The notes below the pieces were generated by a model. That model did not search any database. It saw only the letters and a list, made by a program, of their open reading frames with translations, and was not told the origin of the DNA. Positions 34,364-45,900 of a stretch of 64,000 nt of DNA are shown here, piece by piece; within the stretch, counting starts at the first letter, position 1; each line of letters opens with the position of its first letter. This DNA is from Capillidium heterosporum. Taxonomy: Eukaryota > Entomophthoromycota > Entomophthoromycetes > Entomophthorales > Capillidiaceae. The stretch covers positions 47,521 to 111,520 of the forward strand of contig WBMQ01000019.1 in NCBI GenBank assembly GCA_016630905.1, given 5' to 3'. The position numbers and the translations under genes were made by a program.

Positions 34364-34745
34364 ATGAAGTTCGTCGCCATATTAGCTTTAATACCTTTTT
34401 CCATTTTAGCAATTCTCAGCTGGCTTTTTAATGGCTGACACCTTTTTAATCTCAAACTATACTTCTGATGAAATTCGCAGCTATGGTCGTAATCTTATTG
34501 ACTATCTGGAGACAATTGCCTTAAATAATCGTCACGATTGGTTTATCCCTACTTCAGCCTAGAGCTTTACCATATTACAAAGCTGTGATTGGTATATCCC
34601 TCACTTCAACGAAATTCATACTCAAAACTACAGTAGCTGCATCGAAGGTATCATGCTCTGTGACTACCAGCCGAGTGGGTTCTAAACCTACACCTAGGGT
34701 TATTACGTCTAATATCAGTGTGATATCAGTACCAAAACCAAAATA
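34364..34745 (+). pseudogene. broken paralogue of the chitin-binding-like secreted protein
   Basis: Begins MKFVAILALIPFSILAILSW, matching MKFVGILALLSISTLASFSW of the intact gene at 36652, but the frame soon hits TGA. Further on, another frame reads a degenerate copy of the cysteine module: CIEGIMLCDYQPSGF, then G-Y-Y-V and YQC, compared with CSEGTQYCDRDITQF, HGKLV and NKC in the intact gene. At least three stops lie within the module. The preserved TATATAAAG box and signal peptide suggest fairly recent loss. Confidence 0.6.
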
Positions 34746-35778
34746 ACATCTTCTGCAACTACACTTAAACCTACCAAGTCTATCTCAATAGAATCCATTT
34801 CAAAATGAACCCTAAAATCCCAAATTAATTGTACATTAGAATAACTAGAATTATTAATTATGATACAGTTAACTGAGTTATATATATAAGTCACCTTAAA
34901 ACATATTCTAAATATTAGGTATGCTATTTGTATTTGGCTTGTAATTTTTATATTCAAATGCTGCATCCAATAAAATAAATGAATTTTTACTTCAATAGCA
35001 GTTTACCGAATAAAAAGAATATACTAAGCAAGCTAGTATATATTAAAATTAGAAATATCAAAGAATCATTTTAGTAAGCCATCAACTAAAAGTATACAGC
35101 TAATATGCTCATCTATTTTACTCTCAAATAAACTAAAATTTACAAGTGGGGTGTACCGGTAAGGTACGAAGATCTCTAAAGACTAACTTCAAGCCTACAT
35201 AGTAGGGTCGATCCTTATATTCACAGCGACGTCCACAAATATCCTTTGAATCCCTAACCTTGACTGTCAGCTAAATATTTTTAGGCTTCGATTTGGATTG
35301 CTTGGTATGATATGGAGTTCAAATTTATAGTGGTGTTCAGTTCCCAACCAAATTTGTATCATAGGCACCTTTAAGTCCAAGGGAGTTGATTGATAGTATA
35401 ATCTCTCAAGCTATAGATGAACATACATCTATTTATTTTGCTTAAAGAAGCCTGCCTAATCAATTTCCTTTCACTTTGACTTTGATATCAAAGTATGAGT
35501 CGCTTTATCTATAAGCAACCAAATGAAAGCTCCGTTTCTTATAAGACTGATCTATACAGATACATATTGAAATCCTTGATGCTATATCTCTCTGGCACTA
35601 CAAAGTGATTTCATTACAATCTCCTTTCCTACCTTTGATGGACTAGATATATAATATTGAAGTGTAAGCTATACCAACTACTTCAATACAAATTTGCGAA
35701 ATTGGCAAGCTTTATAAGAATACAAAGGGTGAGAAATCCAATATATAAAATGCTCTGTAGAAATATAAACTAGCAACT
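34746..35778. other. intergenic, no gene seen
   Basis: AT-rich. Some words near 35420-35460 (AAAGAAGCCTG) also occur upstream of subtilase copy B at about 30883, so a decayed duplicate promoter is possible. An ATATATAAAA box at 35741-35750 belongs to the next gene. Confidence 0.35.
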
Positions 35779-36036
35779 ATGAAACTCACCAACACCTTAG
35801 TTTTGTTATCTGCTTCCATCTACGCCTTCACGTTTGGATTGGTACGAGGCCCTAGCCTTGACAATTATGCTCCTGACATCAAATTTCGATATGTCAATAT
35901 TTATACTAATGTCAACAACAACAGGCGTGGTTTTGATGAATTGATTAATCATAACAGTAGGCCAATGAATTACGGCCAATATTTGTATGTTCGCTACTTG
36001 GGTAACTGTTATGAGGATCCCATACTTTGCAACTGA
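35779..36036 (+). CDS. small secreted protein, function unknown
   Basis: 85 aa. Signal peptide MKLTNTLVLLSASIYAFTFG, then a short mature part rich in Asn, Tyr and Arg with only two cysteines (GNCYED and ILCN), both near the C-terminus and possibly disulphide-linked. An ATATATAAAA box 29-38 nt before the ATG supports expression. No family recognised; the size and context suggest an effector-like or wall-associated peptide, but that is inference. Confidence 0.6.
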   Translation: MKLTNTLVLLSASIYAFTFGLVRGPSLDNYAPDIKFRYVNIYTNVNNNRRGFDELINHNSRPMNYGQYLYVRYLGNCYEDPILCN

Positions 36037-36651
36037 ATGGCGGTTGAGTATCGAGCCAAAAAAGCTTTTACGCTTTCATTTGTAGCTAATTTATAGAAGC
36101 ATTCCTAGTAAAAGTTATATTTAACATATATTAATTTTTTCATTCTATTTACTTTTTATACAAAAAAACATGTATCTCTAGTTTAAAAATTCATAGTAGT
36201 TTTATAGTAAACTGATATCTTCTAAGTATAAGCTATGTATATTAATATACACAGGCTGTTGATTACTCATACTATAAAACATATCTTATCTCTATCCTTA
36301 AATGCTTTAATTGAATATAACTTTTAAAAACTGAAAAATAACTAGGTTTACTCCGCTATAGTACAATTAGAAATCTCTAATAAGAGGCAAAATTGATGGT
36401 AAAGTATCAACTTGAAGAGTATACATCTACCATATAAAATAAATGGAGATAAAGGATATAGTCCTAAACCTGATTTCCTTGAATTCACCTATGAAAGTTT
36501 TGCCACGGAGTTCACAAAGTTATTGAGTATGGTAAAGTTTGCACGAGATTGGAAAATTTACGGAATTCGATATCAATTCAATGTATAAAAGAGGTACCTG
36601 AAAAAATTGAGATGGCTCATAACTTTATTTGTATATTCTGTATTGATTAGC
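36037..36651. other. intergenic with promoter of the chitin-binding-like gene
   Basis: Contains TATAAAA at 36584-36590. An in-frame Met at 36607 lies only about 20 nt below this box, so the ATG at 36652 is preferred for the next gene. Confidence 0.5.
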
Positions 36652-37212
36652 ATGAAATTCGTCGGCATCTTAGCTTTACTTTCAATATCCACCTTAGCCA
36701 GCTTCAGTTGGAAAGGTCTGGGTGGTCTTATACTAAGAAACTACGGTGGTGGAATCCATGGCGGTAACGGTGATAGCTACAACAACGGTGGCGGGTTTAG
36801 CGGTGGAAATGGTAGCCTCAGCCCAGATTTTACCGATAACCAATGTAGTGAAGGGACTCAGTACTGTGACCGAGACATCACTCAGTTTTGGGTATGTGAC
36901 CATGGCAAACTGGTCAAGAACAAATGCTTTACCAATACTCAGTGCAGCCAAAGAGGTTACAATCAGATTTCCTGTGAAAGTGGCAGTGGCAATAGCTATG
37001 GTGGTAGTAGCAGTAATGGGAATCAGGGTGGAAATGGCAATCTAAGCGTGGATTTTACCGACAACCAATGTAGTGAAGGAACCCAGTACTGCGATCGTAA
37101 CCCTACTCAATTTTGGGTATGTGACCATGGGAAACTTGTCCAGAACCAATGCTTCAAAGACACCCAATGTAGTCAGAAAGGCTACAATCAGATCTATTGC
37201 AAAGGCTATTAA
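36652..37212 (+). CDS. secreted protein with two chitin-binding-like (CBM19-type) modules
   Basis: 186 aa from Met 36652, which starts a signal peptide (MKFVGILALLSISTLASFSW). Two near-identical modules of about 40 residues follow, each reading DFTDNQCSEGTQYCDR, then TQFWVCDHGKLV and four further cysteine positions. They are separated by a Gly/Asn/Ser linker. The pattern C-x-E-G-x3-C-x5-F-x2-C-x2-G-x-x-V-x3-C-x4-T-x-C resembles family 19 chitin-binding modules found at the ends of fungal chitinases. No catalytic domain is present, so it may bind or shield chitin of the fungal wall or an arthropod cuticle. The near identity of the modules suggests recent internal duplication. Confidence 0.7.
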   Translation: MKFVGILALLSISTLASFSWKGLGGLILRNYGGGIHGGNGDSYNNGGGFSGGNGSLSPDFTDNQCSEGTQYCDRDITQFWVCDHGKLVKNKCFTNTQCSQRGYNQISCESGSGNSYGGSSSNGNQGGNGNLSVDFTDNQCSEGTQYCDRNPTQFWVCDHGKLVQNQCFKDTQCSQKGYNQIYCKGY

Positions 37213-37654
37213 AATTGGATTAGCATTCATTTTAACCTTTTAGTTTTTAATATACTGTTCCATATCCTGTATTTTAGTTTAAAATAGTTGTATGAAGCTA
37301 TAGCTGTAATGTACATGTTAATTATATACTAAGTCGTCAGTGAAGAAATAGAGCTTTCTTACATATAGGGACTGATGTACTAGCGACTGTATATTCTATG
37401 TTTAAGTCTATCTACAACGATATAAAATATCCATCCCTTTTAAAAACAGCTACGGCTTTTAAAATAAGGTAGCTTTCCGACTAGCACTGTTGTAGATAGA
37501 ATCGTTACAATAAGCTCAAAGATTAAATAACTACAGTTTGCTAAAACTAAGCTTATACAAAAGTATTAAAAAGGATTGAAACTCAAATATCTAAAAAGTT
37601 TAAAAATAAAGCTTAACTGATTTACATTAATTTACCATCCATAAAAGCATCCGA
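37213..37654. other. intergenic, no gene seen
   Basis: AT-rich spacer between convergent genes. Confidence 0.4.
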
Positions 37655-38558
37655 TCATACATCGTGGTCAAAGATGCCTTTTAAATACTGTTTAAGGGAT
37701 TTGTCGGCCAAATCCAACGGGGTCTTCTCCTCCTTGTTCAGTCGTTTGACGTCAGCCCCATTGTTAATTAGAAATTCAGCGATATCCCCAAATCCTTCTT
37801 CGCAAGCTATGTGTAATGGGGTATTTTTCAATTCCTTGTCGGGAACGTTGACTTGAGCTTTACCTACCTGGACAAGGAAGCTTACTATCTTCAGTGGAGA
37901 CTTACTGCAGGCTCTATGTCTAAACAAGCCATTTAATTAGTAAGTTGAAGGTAAAGAAAAAATATGTTACAGTGGTGTTTGTCCGTAACTGTCGACTAAA
38001 TTTACTTTGGCATGGAAATCTTGAACCAGTAGGTAGATAATCTCTTCATGGTTTTTCGATATGGCGTAGAAGCTATTAAAAATTTAATGTATATTAATAT
38101 ATTAAAATTACAGTGGTGTAAGGCCCTTCTCATTAACATAATCTACTAACTGTGGTGCCTTGTTTAAAAGTTCTTTTACTATCTCCAAATTTCCGGAGGA
38201 AACTATTTATGTAAATTATGGAACGATGAAAATTTTTACCTGCTATATGAAGGTAAGTCCACTCTGCCTATAAAACCTTAATTGAAACATAAATGTAAAA
38301 AATAGTACCTCATCTACCGCCTCCAAATCAAATTTTTGTTCCAACAAGTACTGACAAACATCGACCTTACCACCCGAAACTAATTACACTAAGTAAATTA
38401 CCTATTTTAATAAGAATACCTGCCCAATGTAATAAATTTCTTTCATCTTCATCCTTGAGTTTTGTCGCCTTTGGGTTAGAGTTGATAAACTGCTTGATTT
38501 CTTCTAGAGAACCTTCCAATCCTAGCTGTGCCAAGTTGACTTTATCCTGTCGGTCCAT
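37655..38558 (-). CDS. NAS6: Nas6/gankyrin-type ankyrin-repeat proteasome chaperone (six exons)
   Basis: Binds the Rpt3 ATPase during assembly of the 26S proteasome regulatory particle (family knowledge). Exons 38558-38420, 38379-38309, 38267-38240, 38202-38112, 38072-37971 and 37919-37655 join in frame through introns of 37-51 nt to give 231 aa; gankyrin is about 226. Successive ankyrin repeats are clear: ERNLLHWAVSGGKVDVCQYL, EWTYLHIAVSSGNLEIVKEL, KGLTPLFYAISKNHEEIIYL, YGQTPLHRA, NTPLHIACEEGFGDIAEFL and EKTPLDLA. The start MDRQDKVNLAQLGLEGSLEE is the usual first half-repeat. The gene is divergent from CWC22. The 28-nt third exon is unusually small. Another ankyrin protein is possible, but length and repeat number favour Nas6. 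Confidence 0.8.
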
Positions 38559-38858
38559 AGTTTGAATGTGCTTTTAACTTCTGAGAAACGTCATTTTATA
38601 CTTTTGTTTGACCTAAATTATAAATGCAGATTGATTTTTGCCGATTCCCTGCAGCTAATAAAGTGATGATTTGCTGATGAAGGCAGATTTCTTCAACCTA
38701 GCCAAAGTTTGCCGGTTACCCAAAATACTTTGATCAACTGCAGTACTTCCAAGACTAAGCAGATTCAATTTGATTTGTTGAAATCAATAGTAATAGGTTT
38801 TGCTTTTACTAAGTTTACCAAAAGCTAAAACCTTTTTATCAGAGCAAGAGGTAGAAAG
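38559..38858. promoter_or_regulatory. divergent intergenic region of NAS6 and CWC22
   Basis: Exactly 300 bp separate the two ATGs, so both promoters must lie here or in the leaders. No clear TATA box close to either start. Confidence 0.45.
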
Positions 38859-41800
38859 ATGTCGCACAACGGAAACAACAATTTGGCAGAAACGATGACT
38901 ATACCAACTGAAACCAACAGGGAGTCCAACAACGGCACAGCTAATGGTAAGCCAGCAGAGAATGCATTTACTCGTAGTGGTGGAGCCTATATACCACCTG
39001 GTAGGCTTCGCCTAATGCAGCAACAGCAGTTACTGGAAAATCAAGCAGCCGACAGTACTGTTGCACAGAGAATCGCTTGGGATGCACTTAAAAGGTCAAT
39101 AAACGGTTTGATCAACAAGGTACTTTTAATTTTTTGTAATTGTTTTTGTATTAAGTATTTTTAGGTTAACGCAAGTAACATTAAAGCAATTATCCCCGAA
39201 TTATTTGGTGAAAATTTGTTACGAGGCAAAGGACTCTTCTGTAAATCGATTATGCGGGCCCAGTCCCTAGCAACGCCTTTCACTCCAGTGTACGCTAGTT
39301 TAGTTGCCGTAATCAATAGTAAGATACCCGAAATTGGTAAGCTACTTTTAGAACGGATAGTGTACCAGTTTCAAAGGGTATATAGGCGTAACGATCGAGT
39401 CCAATGTATATCGTTAGTTACATTTATTGCACATCTCGTCAACCAGCAGGTATCAACGGAGCTTCTCGTGCTACAGGTTATTGGACTTCTCCTAGAACGA
39501 CCAACTTCCGATTCCGTAGAACTTGCAGTCGGCTTGACGAAGGAATGCGGCCAACATTTGGCCGATTTTACACCAAAGGCTTTCAATGCCATGTTTGATC
39601 AGTTTCGGGATATTTTACACCAAGGTGATATCGACAAACGTGTCCAATATATGGTCGAAGTCTTGTTTCAAATACGCAAAGACAAATTTAAGGATAACCC
39701 AGCTATCCCGGAAGAGCTTGATCTCGTTGAGGAAGACGATCGTATTGCCCATAACGTAACCTTGGACGATGACGATCGAAACCCAGATGGAAGTGCATCC
39801 GTCAATAGACATACCGAACTGTTTGGCATGGATTTATTCTCCGTCGATCCCGATTACCTTGCCAACCAAAGAATTTACGAAGAGGTGAAGAAGGAGATAC
39901 TGGGTAGTGACGATGAAGAAGGCGATGATGGCAGCGGCAGTGGGTCTGATGAAAGTGACGAGGATGAGGACGAAGAAGTTGCCCCTACCAACAACATGGA
40001 TATCGTGGATAAGACTGGTACCAACAAAACCAACCTGAGGCGCTCCATCTATCTCACCATAATGTCTAGCGTCACCTTTGAAGAATGTTCTCACAAACTC
40101 ATGAGTATGAAGATTGCGCCCGAGGATGAAGTTGAAGTGTGTAACATGATAGTCGACTGCTGTGCCAATGAGCGTTCCTACAACGACTTTTACGGGAATC
40201 TGGCTGAACGGTTCTGCAAGAAGGCCCGGAACTGGGCCGAACACTTTGAGTTTGTTTTCAAGGAAGTCTACGACTCCATCCACAGGTACGACAGTAACAA
40301 GTTACGCAATGTGTCCAACATGTTCGGTCATCTCTTCTCCAACTACGCCTTACCTCTACCGGCTCTTTCCATCTTGGAGCTCAACGAGGAGAAGTCAACC
40401 TCCAGCTCACGTATCTTTATCAAGCTAATTTTTTTGGAGATGGCTAAAGATCTTGGAATAATTAAGTTGAATGAGCTCCTTAAGGACCCCGATGTCTACC
40501 CCGCCATCCAACCATCACTATTCCCAACCGAGTCTTCCAAGGGTATCCGCTTCGCCATCAACTACTACACTGCCATTGGTCTTGGCGGCCTCACTGATGA
40601 GCTTCGTCATGCCTATGCAGCCCAACAGTTGGTCGAACAAGAGGCCAAGCAGCGTCTGCAGGATGAAAGTAGCTCCAGCAGCTCGAGCTCAGGTTCCGAA
40701 TCAGATTCTAGTTCAGGCTCAGACTCCGATTCCGATTCAGATAGTTCCAACTCAGACTCGTCAGGTTCCGTATCCTACCGCCGTAGATCTCGTTCAAGCC
40801 CCCGACGACGCTCCTCCCACCGTCCTAAAGATTCACCTCGAGCTGAACGCAGCCCAACTTCAGTTCGTCGTCTTCGTGATGAAAATAAACCGGCCAACAC
40901 GGAGCGTCGTCATCCCTCTCGCCATTCCCCTAGTCCTAGAGACCGTTCAGTAAAGAGCCGTCGTCGTTCACTGTCTGTTGACAGGGATGATGTTGACCGT
41001 CGCTCTTCACGTCGTTCTCCCAGTCCTATGATTCGTTCATTCAGGAACCGTCGTCGCTCTCCATCCATTGATGAAGATGATTTAGATAGACGTACCTCAC
41101 GTCGTTCTCCTAGCCCTGTAACCCGCTCATCTGGTAACCGTCGTCGCTCTCCATCCACTGATAGTGCTGATTTGGACCAACGCCCTTCACGCCGATCCCC
41201 CAGTCCCGTTATTCGCTCAGCAAGGAACCCCCGCCGGCTTCCATCTACTGATAAAAGTACTCCAGATAAACGTATCTCACGTCGTTCTCCTAGCCCTGTA
41301 ACTCGATTGCCAGGAAGCCATCGCCGTTCTCCATCTATTGACCGCTCATATAAGAACAGCCGTAGGTCGCCATCACCTGACAGAAATACTTTAGATAGAC
41401 ATACCTCTCGTCGTTCTCCTAGCCCTGTAGCTCGACTATCAGGAGGTCGTCATCGCTCTCCATCTACCAACGAAGATGACTCAAAGCACCGTCCTACTTA
41501 TAGCTCTTCAAGGAACCGTCACCGCTCCCCATCCATAGACCGAAGCTCTCCAAATCGACGACCTTCCCGTCGCTCCCTCAGTCCTGTAGACCGAACTTTA
41601 AGGGTTCGACGCCGTTCCCCATCGGTCGACAAGAGCGTAGAACGTCGTCCTATCCGTCGCTCCCGAAGTCCAGTAAGCCGAAGCTTGAAGGATCGTCATC
41701 GATCCCCATCCCCCGTTCATGCTAGATCACCAGTACGCTCCCGTAGTCCAGTAGGTGGTAACTTCTCGTCGCGCCGTCGACGCTCTCCCAGTTCCTCTGA

Positions 41801-41966
41801 CTCCGAAGCGCGTTCCCCTCAGCTCAAGCGTCGTAGCACTCGTCGTTCGGTCAGCCGTTCCAGTACCCCACCCCCTAAGGGGCAACGTCAACCTCCACGT
41901 GGTTCTCGCCGTTCTAACAGTTCGGAACGTAGCCTCTCACCTTACAGCCGTCGTCGTCAACTTTAA
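38859..41966 (+). CDS. CWC22: CWC22 pre-mRNA splicing factor with RS tail
   Basis: A spliceosome component needed for catalytic activation; in animals it also deposits the exon-junction factor eIF4A3. Two exons (38859-39119 and 39165-41966) with a 45-nt intron at a codon boundary give 1020 aa. The family motif [13 protein letters not shown] lies at about 41-53; a MIF4G domain follows (about 75-270, starting around the intron), then an acidic linker ([10 protein letters not shown]), an MA3 domain (about 376-490, [20 protein letters not shown]) and a Ser/Asp block near 588-620. The last 400 residues are an RS domain with RRSPSP repeats. Budding yeast Cwc22 lacks such a tail while human CWC22 has one, so this resembles the animal form. 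It converges on RPB1. Confidence 0.95.
41007..41490 (+). repeat. 90-bp coding tandem repeats in the CWC22 RS domain
   Basis: Units encoding SRRSPSPxxRSxxNRRRSPS followed by an acidic stretch and DRR start at 41007, 41097, 41187 and 41277, exactly 90 bp (30 codons) apart, then continue less regularly to about 41490. The spacing shows expansion by tandem duplication in frame. Confidence 0.8.
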
Positions 41967-42970
41967 TTCAACTTGTTGTCGATTATGCCACTGCAACTTC
42001 ACTTGAGCTTTGAGACAGTGATTAAGTTCCTTCACCTAAAGCCCTAACAAGCTTCTTTTCTTCTAAAGCTACCCTTCAATTACTTCAATTGACTAAAATT
42101 TCATTATCCCAGGCTAGTAAAAGAACCAAGTTTTTACCACATTCTAACGTCTTCAAATGTATGTAGGTATAAAGGGTATAGACGGCTATTTAATTTTTAG
42201 TATATTTGATAATTTTCCCTTAATATTCACAAAGCTTCTGTTTTGCATACATGTAACCTTCTAAACTTAGATGTCCTTGAAGTTATTTCAGCATATCAAT
42301 TTAGTAGCTATAGAAAATCTAAATAGTTTTAGATTTGATAATTTAGACCAAGTTTGAACCTATTCTTTTTCAAATGGTACTTGCTAAAAATGGCAATCCG
42401 AATTAAAAGTTAGCCAAATAATTTTGTTGCAAGACAATCATCAATTTTGTCTAATTATACCATCTCAGATTTATAAAACTGCACTATACAATTCTTATAA
42501 GTTTACTAATATATATATATATTAGTTCAGTATACGAAATAGGATTGCAAAGAAATTGGCAGAGTTTAACTTCAAATTCCCATTGACTTTTTTCCAACTT
42601 TCAAAGTTATTTGGAATCTATCTAAAGTGACCCATAGCTATCTGAAAGCCATTGCCCTTTTCAAATAAAATAAGGTTCAGGTAGTATTTTTTACCCTAAC
42701 AATCCTTGGAGGAATACATATATTGAGTCGAGTATAAAGGTGTCAAGGATATAAAATGCTCTTGTAGCCACCATATATGTTATTTCAAAGTTTACAATTT
42801 AAGCATACCACATAAGAATATGGAATCAAAATGTAAAAAAGTATTCAGTCAGTTATAATAAACCATATATATAAATCAATATAAACACTTATATAGATAC
42901 TCCTAATTTCCATTTAATATACCATCAATAATAGCGCTAGACAATAATCCCTTATGAAACAAATAGCCGC
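41967..42970. other. convergent intergenic region of CWC22 and RPB1
   Basis: AT-rich. A perfect AT palindrome (CTAATATATATATATATTAG) lies at about 42509-42528. No gene seen. Confidence 0.4.
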
Positions 42971-45900
42971 CTATTTACCATTGGGAGAAGGGTCTCCATT
43001 CTTGTTCTTACCATCGGCCTTAGAACTATCCTCATCGTCATCTCCATAATTAGGGTACTGCAGACTAGTGGAAGCCTGGGCTGCAATACTAGGGAATCGC
43101 ATGGTAGACTGGCGACCTCCCATGTTGGGTACAGCTGGTGAAGTGGGAGTGTAGCTGGGGCTGGTCGGGTTGTATCTACTGCCAGATGAGGCAGCCATAC
43201 TTGCACCGGCGCTCGAGGTGACGTTGGGGGAGGTGGGGGAGTAACTCGGAGAGGTTGGCGAGTATCCAGGCATACCAACTGCAGCTGGGGATTTTGCCGT
43301 GTAGTTGGGGGAAGTTGGTGAGTAGGGCTGGGCCGAGGGCGAGTAGGATGGGGACGTAGGGGAGTAGGCTTGGGCCGACGATGCAAACCTTGGTGAAGCT
43401 GCATTCTGGGAAGCTGCTGCACTAGGGGACATGGGTAGGGAGATTTGGTTGTAGGATGGGGAGGTGGGAGAGTAGGATGGAGATGTAGGGGAGTAACCAG
43501 GTGCTTTGCTATTGGCAGCTGATGGTGAACTTGGCGAGAAGGAGGGTGAGGTTGGCGAGTAGGCGTTTCCAGTCGCCAGGCTGGATCTCATAGCTGGTTG
43601 GCGAAGACCGCCCGCCAAACCGATACTATCAATGCGAGGAGAGGTCGGTGAGTAAGAGGGCGACGTTGGGGAATAGCCGATATCCCTGGCTGCAGCATTG
43701 GGGCCAGCAAAGGATGGTGAAGTGACGCTGTAACTGGGTGAGGTTGGTGAATAGTTATTCATAGAGCCGCCACCTATAGGGAAGATGCCTTGTTTAGAAC
43801 GAGCAGCAGGTGATGCTGGAGTGTATCGTGGGGATGTAGGTGAGTAGTTTGGTGATCTTGGCGACTGGGCGATACCAGAATGTGCCAGATGTGCGCTAGC
43901 AGGACTCTGTATTCCACCGAAGTTGACATTCCGAGGCGAGTAAGCAGGAGACATGACGGAACCAGTGTTGTTTTGCCAGCTGCCAGGCATGACGACCGAG
44001 TTGGGATTGGAGTAATCGGGGGAGCCGAGTGGCATGTAGGGAGAGAACACGTAGCCGCCAGGTGCAGTCGAACTCTCGTTGATGTTGTGGGGAGAGCGTC
44101 CGTCGTAAGGGGTCATGGCACCAGTAGGGTATCCAGTATCGGGTGAATAGGGTACGATATCTTGACCCAAGACTTCCTCGGCTTTGACGTTGGATTGAAC
44201 AGAGGTGTTGTGCAAAGCATTCTCATCCAATAGAATGTCGAAGCAGCCAGTACCTAGAGGTGCAATCTGACCCAACATGATGTTCTCAGAGATACCCTTG
44301 CAGTCGTCATGTTCACCAACAGCGGCAGCCTCCATAAGAATCTCAACTGTTTCCTCGAAAGAACAACGCATAAGGGCCCCGGATTCAGTACGGTTAATGC
44401 CGTGGCGGGTGATGGCCATAAGGTAGCCACGGGTCGTCATAATGTCACAGAGCAAAGCAAGATGGCGGTAGTTGACGTAGGAGCCGTCGAATTCGATAAC
44501 GTTTCGAAGTTCCTGTAAAATGGCTGCACGGGCCGCTTCAATACCTAAGACGTTGGCTACTTCGACAATGTCATTCGAGGAGAGGCTCGTGTAGTCAATG
44601 CTCTCTAAAGCCATTACTTGCTTCAGGTTGTTGCCGTCAGTTTCCAAGTAGAACTCCTCACGCGTCTCGTACTTGCCTGACTGCTGGTTGATGCGAGTAA
44701 AGTTCTTCTTCTGGACGAAGACACGGTTGATCTTCTGGATACCACTCAGTACGATCTCTTTGAGCATGTTAGACTCCAATTCCCTCAAGAACGAGTCGTC
44801 CTCCATCAAGTCCTCCTCGTTGGCAGCGTTACGTGAAGCCATCGAGATACGACAGTGGATAACCGTTGAGTGGAAATTGGTATCGGGATATGTGCATACG
44901 ACCTCCCTGTTGTAACGGGTTTCGATCTCGTTAGCGATGCGCTCCAGTGTCAAGTTCTTGTGGATCAATGACAACAGCTCCAGTTCGATACGCAATACCC
45001 ATCGGGATAGACCATCCATGCCAGTATCTTCTACCATGTACATGTTGCTGAGCCAGTCTCTATCCTCTTCAATCTTGGAGTCGGCTGGATCGGGGTCGTA
45101 GTAGATCTGGGTGCATTTGGTGATGCTGGCCAATGTACAGTACTCCAGGTCGGTCTGAACTTTCTTGGCGTACTCAAAGTTGATGGCGTGTTCCCTAGGG
45201 AGAAGCACAGTCATACTTGGTGTCTTCAGATTCGAAGCCACGTTGATAATTTCCTTGAGACGAGGGACACCTAATGTTACGTTCTTACTGGAGACACCAG
45301 CAAAATGGAAGGTGTTTAGCGTCATCTGGGTAGCTGGTTCACCAATAGACTGGGCTGCCAAGGTCCCAACCATCTCGCCTGGGTTGACCATGGCCCTGTA
45401 GAAGCGTCGCTCAACTTCATGAAGAACATAGTTGAAACTAGCTTCGTTTAAGTAAAAGTCCTCAATCAATCGTTTGGAGCTGAGCGTAGAACGCACCATG
45501 ATTTTAAACAGCCTGCAGGCATCCAGGTTGGCGGCAATACTGAGGTTGTCATCACCACGGATCACAATCAAACTGTCAAGCAAGGTCTTTACCTTTGTAA
45601 TGGCGACCAAAGGGTGTAGATCAATTGGGCTGCTGGTGGTGGCAAAATGTTTCACCTGTGCATTCTTGATCAGTCGTAGAAGGTTGACTGGCATGGGCCA
45701 CTTGGAGTCTCCGGATTTGAAGATGAAGTCACGCAGGAGCTGACGTTCCTCACTCAAAGCTTCAAATTCCTGGTTCAATGCATCTTGCAAAGCGTCGGTT
45801 GTAGAGCCATCTGAGCTGAACAGGTCAGGGATGAAGGTACGGTTTCGGACTATGGGGTGGCCAAACTCGTCGAGTTGCAGTTTGTACTTGCGTTCAAAGG

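Noticed and set aside
42509-42528. AT palindrome as a possible origin or regulatory site
   Set aside because: Simple alternating AT sequence in an AT-rich convergent spacer; no further support.
42952-43422. 156-codon frame overlapping the RPB1 CTD on the same strand
   Set aside because: Pro/Leu/Arg-rich frame created by the heptad repeats in another frame.
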